Source: Nemertoderma westbladi
Lineage: Eukaryota; Xenacoelomorpha; Nemertodermatida; Nemertodermatidae
Length of the DNA: 56,911 nucleotides
Reading direction: 5' to 3'
NCBI GenBank assembly: GCA_032718475.1
Contig: JAUCBJ010002337.1
Location: 1 to 56,911, forward strand
Both the position numbers and the translations under genes were made by a program. This document shows, one piece after another, positions 54,889-56,911 of this stretch (the first letter of the stretch is position 1; each line of letters starts with the position of its first letter). Below the pieces are notes generated by a model. The model searched no databases and was not told the DNA's origin. It saw nothing but the letters and a program-made list of their open reading frames with translations.

Positions 54889-56054
54889 TGTTCGCGCTTT
54901 TAAGACCCTTGACAGTTTAACCTGCCAAATTAGGATGTCTTTTGGATGATATATATTCTTTAGCTTATGACGAGTATTTGATACACTACATTAGCCGAAG
55001 CCAGCCTATGCGCAATCATTCACCCGTTGGATATACCCGGGAGACTGAGTTCGGAGCTTAATGATTGATGGTGTAAGCCTACCGTATTATTCGACTGATC
55101 GTAATATATAATCTCTGACAAATATTATTCACTTTCGGGAAATATTAACAGTTCCTTTAGGACGTGGCGCTCTAAATATGTAAACAGAGTTATGACTTAA
55201 ACTAGACACAACGAAAAGGCTATAGATTAACGTATATGGCGCATTCTTTAGGAGATGCTTTGTTATCAGTTACAATCATACACAATGCTGCACAATACTG
55301 CACACTAATCTGCCGACCTTCACTAAATTTAGTCACGTATAAAGAGAGCAACAGACAATTTATGTTGGGCATATGAAATAGCATTAGATTCACTTCAAAC
55401 CACTCAACATAGGTCGCAATCGTTTATCTGTAACCGGTCTCTCTAACCTTTAGTATATCAAGAAGGTGGGGTGTCTGACTATTGATCAGTATTCCGATAT
55501 AATAATTCATCAACAAATATCACGAATAACCAACAGCAAAAGCAGTAATGTAAGATATGAATTGCATAGATATGTATGATAAGATTGTAATTAACTCGAT
55601 AACAGATATACGTTCTATAATTAAGCCTACTAATGTAAAGCTAAAGAACGCTGATATACGGAGGTGCTAAAAGCCGATGTTCTTAGGCTCTGAGCAAAAA
55701 CATAACACTGAACTACTGAGTTCTGTACACACCTCCAACACAGAGACAAAAAACGCTCTGATTGGTCAACCGAACAACGAGAGAACAAAGAAACAAAGAA
55801 ACGTCGACGTGGCAATATCAGCTGTTAGCCGTCGTCATGGTAGCGACACTGTTTTCAAGAGTATCCAGCTTATCGCGTCACGAGATTGCGGATTATGTCC
55901 TCTAAAGTACAAATACAGTACAAATACAGAAGAAATGACTTTTATGTCCTCTAAAACACCAGTACAGCAAGGACACGGCCTTTTTATGCCTGGCAAACCA
56001 ACTACAGAGTACTTTAAGGGAAAATAACCGGTTAATGATGCAAAAGCTTTTACA
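54889..56054 (-). repeat. BEL element 2, 5' LTR (1166 bp)
   Basis: Partner of 43057-44222 with about eight substitutions. Followed on the plus strand by CAGCA. Confidence 0.95.
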
Positions 56055-56911
56055 CAGCACTACTATTCACTTTTAAAGACAATCAATCTGCACTAGGCCA
56101 GTATATAGGCTTACAAATATTCATTCCCAATGTTTAACAGTTTACCGTAGAATTAGTTAAAATTTACTACATCACTAATTCGATTCTTATTACATTAGCT
56201 TTGGTTTGCTAATTTCGGTTAAATTCCGGTTATTGATTTATAGTGAACAAAACGAAGAGATCTGCTATTAGTTCTTCTAGATCTTTCTGGAAAAAAAATG
56301 AGATGAGTCCGGAAAAACCATGAGTAAGAGATAAAGAAGTTTGATAAAAGATGAACAAGTCCTACATAGCATTACTAATGAATCGAAGAGGATTACTATC
56401 TATATAAAATAATAAAACAAATACACTATTCACAAGATATCTTTACACGAGCAATATCCATCCATGGACGTTAGTTTAAGGCTGAATTTCTTCATACACT
56501 CGTTAATATATCACATGAATCCCATTGCATCCCATTAATCACGAATATATCATTCCCCCCTCAGCCAATCCACTAATTAATAAATCAGGAAGTTGCCCTA
56601 ACTTCCTCCTACCTAACTCACAACCCCAGTAGTAGTTTGTTAGCTCAACATATCTTATGTCTAAATGTCAGAACATATTAACGAAAGATGGTCGGATAAT
56701 GTGTTGATTAATGTGGAATAGAAAAGTTCCGCTCCTTTTAAGATTAATCAACGAAAGTGGATGTTCGTACTTACTCTATAGTAGAATTCACTTATCATAT
56801 CATAAAATCGTGCCCCATTCAACATTTTACATATTATTATTTACCTTTATTTGACTTCTGAGCAAATCCTTACACATTTATTGATTTATGTTCTGAGTCG
56901 GTTGAATCTAT
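56055..56911. other. Flanking DNA right of BEL element 2, nothing recognised
   Basis: AT-rich; no coding frame or repeat seen. Confidence 0.4.

Larger units (their letters stand above)
43057..56054 (-). mobile_element. BEL/Pao LTR element 2, 12,998 bp, older relative of element 1
   Basis: LTRs 43057-44222 and 54889-56054 (1166 bp each) differ at roughly eight positions by eye and are flanked by CAGCA at 43052-43056 and 56055-56059. The layout is that of element 1 in reverse: long leader, Gag-protease without RT/RNase H/integrase, and a 3' region with small conserved frames. A LINE is inserted at 45133-46634. It belongs to a different subfamily from element 1, because its LTRs are 76 bp shorter and clearly diverged. 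Confidence 0.95.

Overview
The window is animal nuclear DNA. It is AT-rich, gene-poor and packed with eukaryotic transposons. Host-like genes include a NUDT6-type Nudix hydrolase and a C1orf74/UPF0739-like protein. Retroelements include Ty3/Gypsy, BEL/Pao, several LINE fragments and a Crypton-type tyrosine recombinase. Together with the very frequent palindromic words TAGGCCTA and ACCGGT, these suggest a marine invertebrate, possibly a deuterostome. The taxon is an inference. I see no functional tRNA, no rRNA and no prokaryotic features.

Layout. 0-3.4 kb: a MITE with perfect 29-bp ends and an 8-bp target duplication, then an intact 478-aa Crypton-like recombinase (minus strand) behind a degenerate tandem-repeat upstream region and a 61-bp palindrome. 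4.2-5.85 kb: two intronless minus-strand genes 28 bp apart, C1orf74-like then NUDT6-like. The second carries a one-base frameshift in an 8-G run. 5.85-11.1 kb: mostly unrecognised DNA with poly-G/poly-C tracts and a dead LINE reverse transcriptase. 11.1-20.9 kb: two plus-strand exons whose phases match, proposed as one 184-aa gene. Its 9.2-kb intron holds a complete Ty3/Gypsy element (14053-19189) with identical 165-bp LTRs and a GACGA duplication, inserted into a tandem repeat next to a (TACA)n block. 20.9-28 kb: minisatellites, a tRNA-derived SINE head, a possible TTAA-flanked transposon with poly-G ends, a repeat family carrying a poly-C tract, and a LINE fragment.

28.07-56.05 kb holds two related, complete, oppositely oriented BEL/Pao elements. 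Element 1 (28074-39953, plus) has 1242-bp LTRs and a CACCC duplication and sits inside a 36-bp minisatellite. Element 2 (43057-56054, minus) has 1166-bp LTRs and a CAGCA duplication. Both encode Gag and an aspartic protease, then jump in frame to the post-RNase-H linker. Reverse transcriptase, RNase H and integrase are absent from both. Both also keep an unidentified set of 3' reading frames, unusually long repeat-filled leaders, and a dense cluster of consensus 5' splice-donor words inside gag. Element 2 is the older and has decayed: lost start codon, 2-nt frameshift, and an inserted LINE. The 3.1-kb spacer between them (39954-43056) contains the rest of the minisatellite and a GC-rich possible first coding exon on the minus strand.

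The best candidate for something undescribed is this BEL-derived, gag-protease-only element family. Its shared architecture in two diverged copies implies that it is mobilised by enzymes supplied in trans.
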